Origin: an uncultured Rhodospirillales bacterium
Lineage (GTDB): Bacteria > Pseudomonadota > Alphaproteobacteria > Acetobacterales > Acetobacteraceae
NCBI GenBank assembly: GCA_903844785.1
Contig: CAIMVB010000414.1
Span: 1 to 6,160, forward strand
Direction of reading: 5' to 3'
Length of the DNA stretch: 6,160 nucleotides
Positions within the stretch are counted from its first letter, which is position 1. Each line of letters begins with the position of its first letter. The position numbers and the translations under genes were made by a program. Shown piece after piece: positions 5,786 to 6,160 of this stretch. The notes beneath the pieces were generated by a model. The model searched no databases. It saw only the letters and a list, made by a program, of their open reading frames with translations, and had not been told where the DNA came from.

Positions 5786-6160
5786 TTATTGGCAGGCCAA
5801 ACATTCTTCGTAATTATTGTTGGTCACCGGCACTGGCGCCGCCACTAGCGGCAATTGCGCCTGATCATTGGCCGGTGCCCCCACGCCCAGTGCCGCCTGC
5901 GGTGCCACTTTTTCACTGATCGCATCCGCGCGCTGGATCGAAAGGCTGCGGCAGTAATAAAGTGACTTCACGCCCTTCTTCCAGGCCGTGAAGTGAATCT
6001 GATGCAGATCCCGCTTATGCACATTGGCGGGCAGGAACAGATTCACCGATTGTGACTGGCAGATATAGGGCGTGCGGTCGGCGGCATGTTCCACGACCCA
6101 GCGCTGATCCAATTCAAACGCTGTCTTGAAGGTGGCTTTTTCCTGTTCGGTCAGGAAATC
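5786..6160 (-). CDS. nrdA: Class Ia ribonucleoside-diphosphate reductase, large (alpha) subunit, C-terminal part
   Basis: The frame is open to the window edge, so only the last 124 residues are visible; the start lies beyond 6160. NrdA binds the nucleotide substrate and carries out its reduction, using the radical supplied by NrdB. The visible part starts with DFLTEQEKATFKTAFELDQR and continues with HAADRTPYICQSQSVNLFLP, both typical of the end of the catalytic barrel. KSLYYCRS holds the tyrosine pair that relays the radical (E. coli Y730-Y731). A flexible Ala/Pro/Val-rich linker follows, then a YEECLACQ tail whose CLAC is the CxxC pair that re-reduces the active site and accepts electrons from thioredoxin or glutaredoxin. 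The residues visible are intact, so the enzyme is probably functional with the nrdB downstream. A short apparent start at 6112 (TTG) is internal. Confidence 0.96.
   Translation of the reverse strand, partial: DFLTEQEKATFKTAFELDQRWVVEHAADRTPYICQSQSVNLFLPANVHKRDLHQIHFTAWKKGVKSLYYCRSLSIQRADAISEKVAPQAALGVGAPANDQAQLPLVAAPVPVTNNNYEECLACQ

Overview
The window looks like a chromosomal stretch of an alphaproteobacterium, most plausibly Rhodospirillales/Acetobacteraceae. This is inferred from the protein styles (NrdA/NrdB sequence, a Bug-type solute-binding protein, an alphaproteobacterial-style threonine dehydratase) and the high GC of most of the window; nothing in it fixes the genus. Two blocks converge at about base 2618.

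Left block (1-2613, + strand): surface polysaccharide synthesis. It begins inside a large tandem-domain family 2 glycosyltransferase whose 5' end lies outside the window. A 219-base AT-rich gap follows, with a T-rich tract and a promoter-like element. Then comes an RgpF-type (rhamnan synthesis protein F family) protein. The glycosyltransferase and the gap are visibly less GC-rich than the rest, as is common for exchangeable O-antigen/capsule loci.

Right block (2623-6160, - strand, transcribed right to left): the 3' end of nrdA (class Ia ribonucleotide reductase large subunit), a complete tripartite-tricarboxylate-type (Bug/TctC) periplasmic binding protein, nrdB (small subunit), and a PLP-dependent threonine/serine dehydratase. 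The unusual point is that the Bug gene sits between nrdA and nrdB, which encode two subunits of one enzyme and are normally adjacent. The 75 bases before nrdB carry a good candidate NrdR box and a perfect 9-bp inverted repeat ending just before the start codon, so nrdB may have its own control separate from nrdA. A strong GC hairpin lies between nrdA and the Bug gene. The two blocks meet tail to tail with 9 bases between stop codons, and both stops lie inside one imperfect inverted repeat that may act as a shared terminator.

I found no RNA genes, CRISPR arrays, insertion sequences or defence genes. The genes themselves belong to known families. The observations worth following are the gene order and the small regulatory structures around nrdB.
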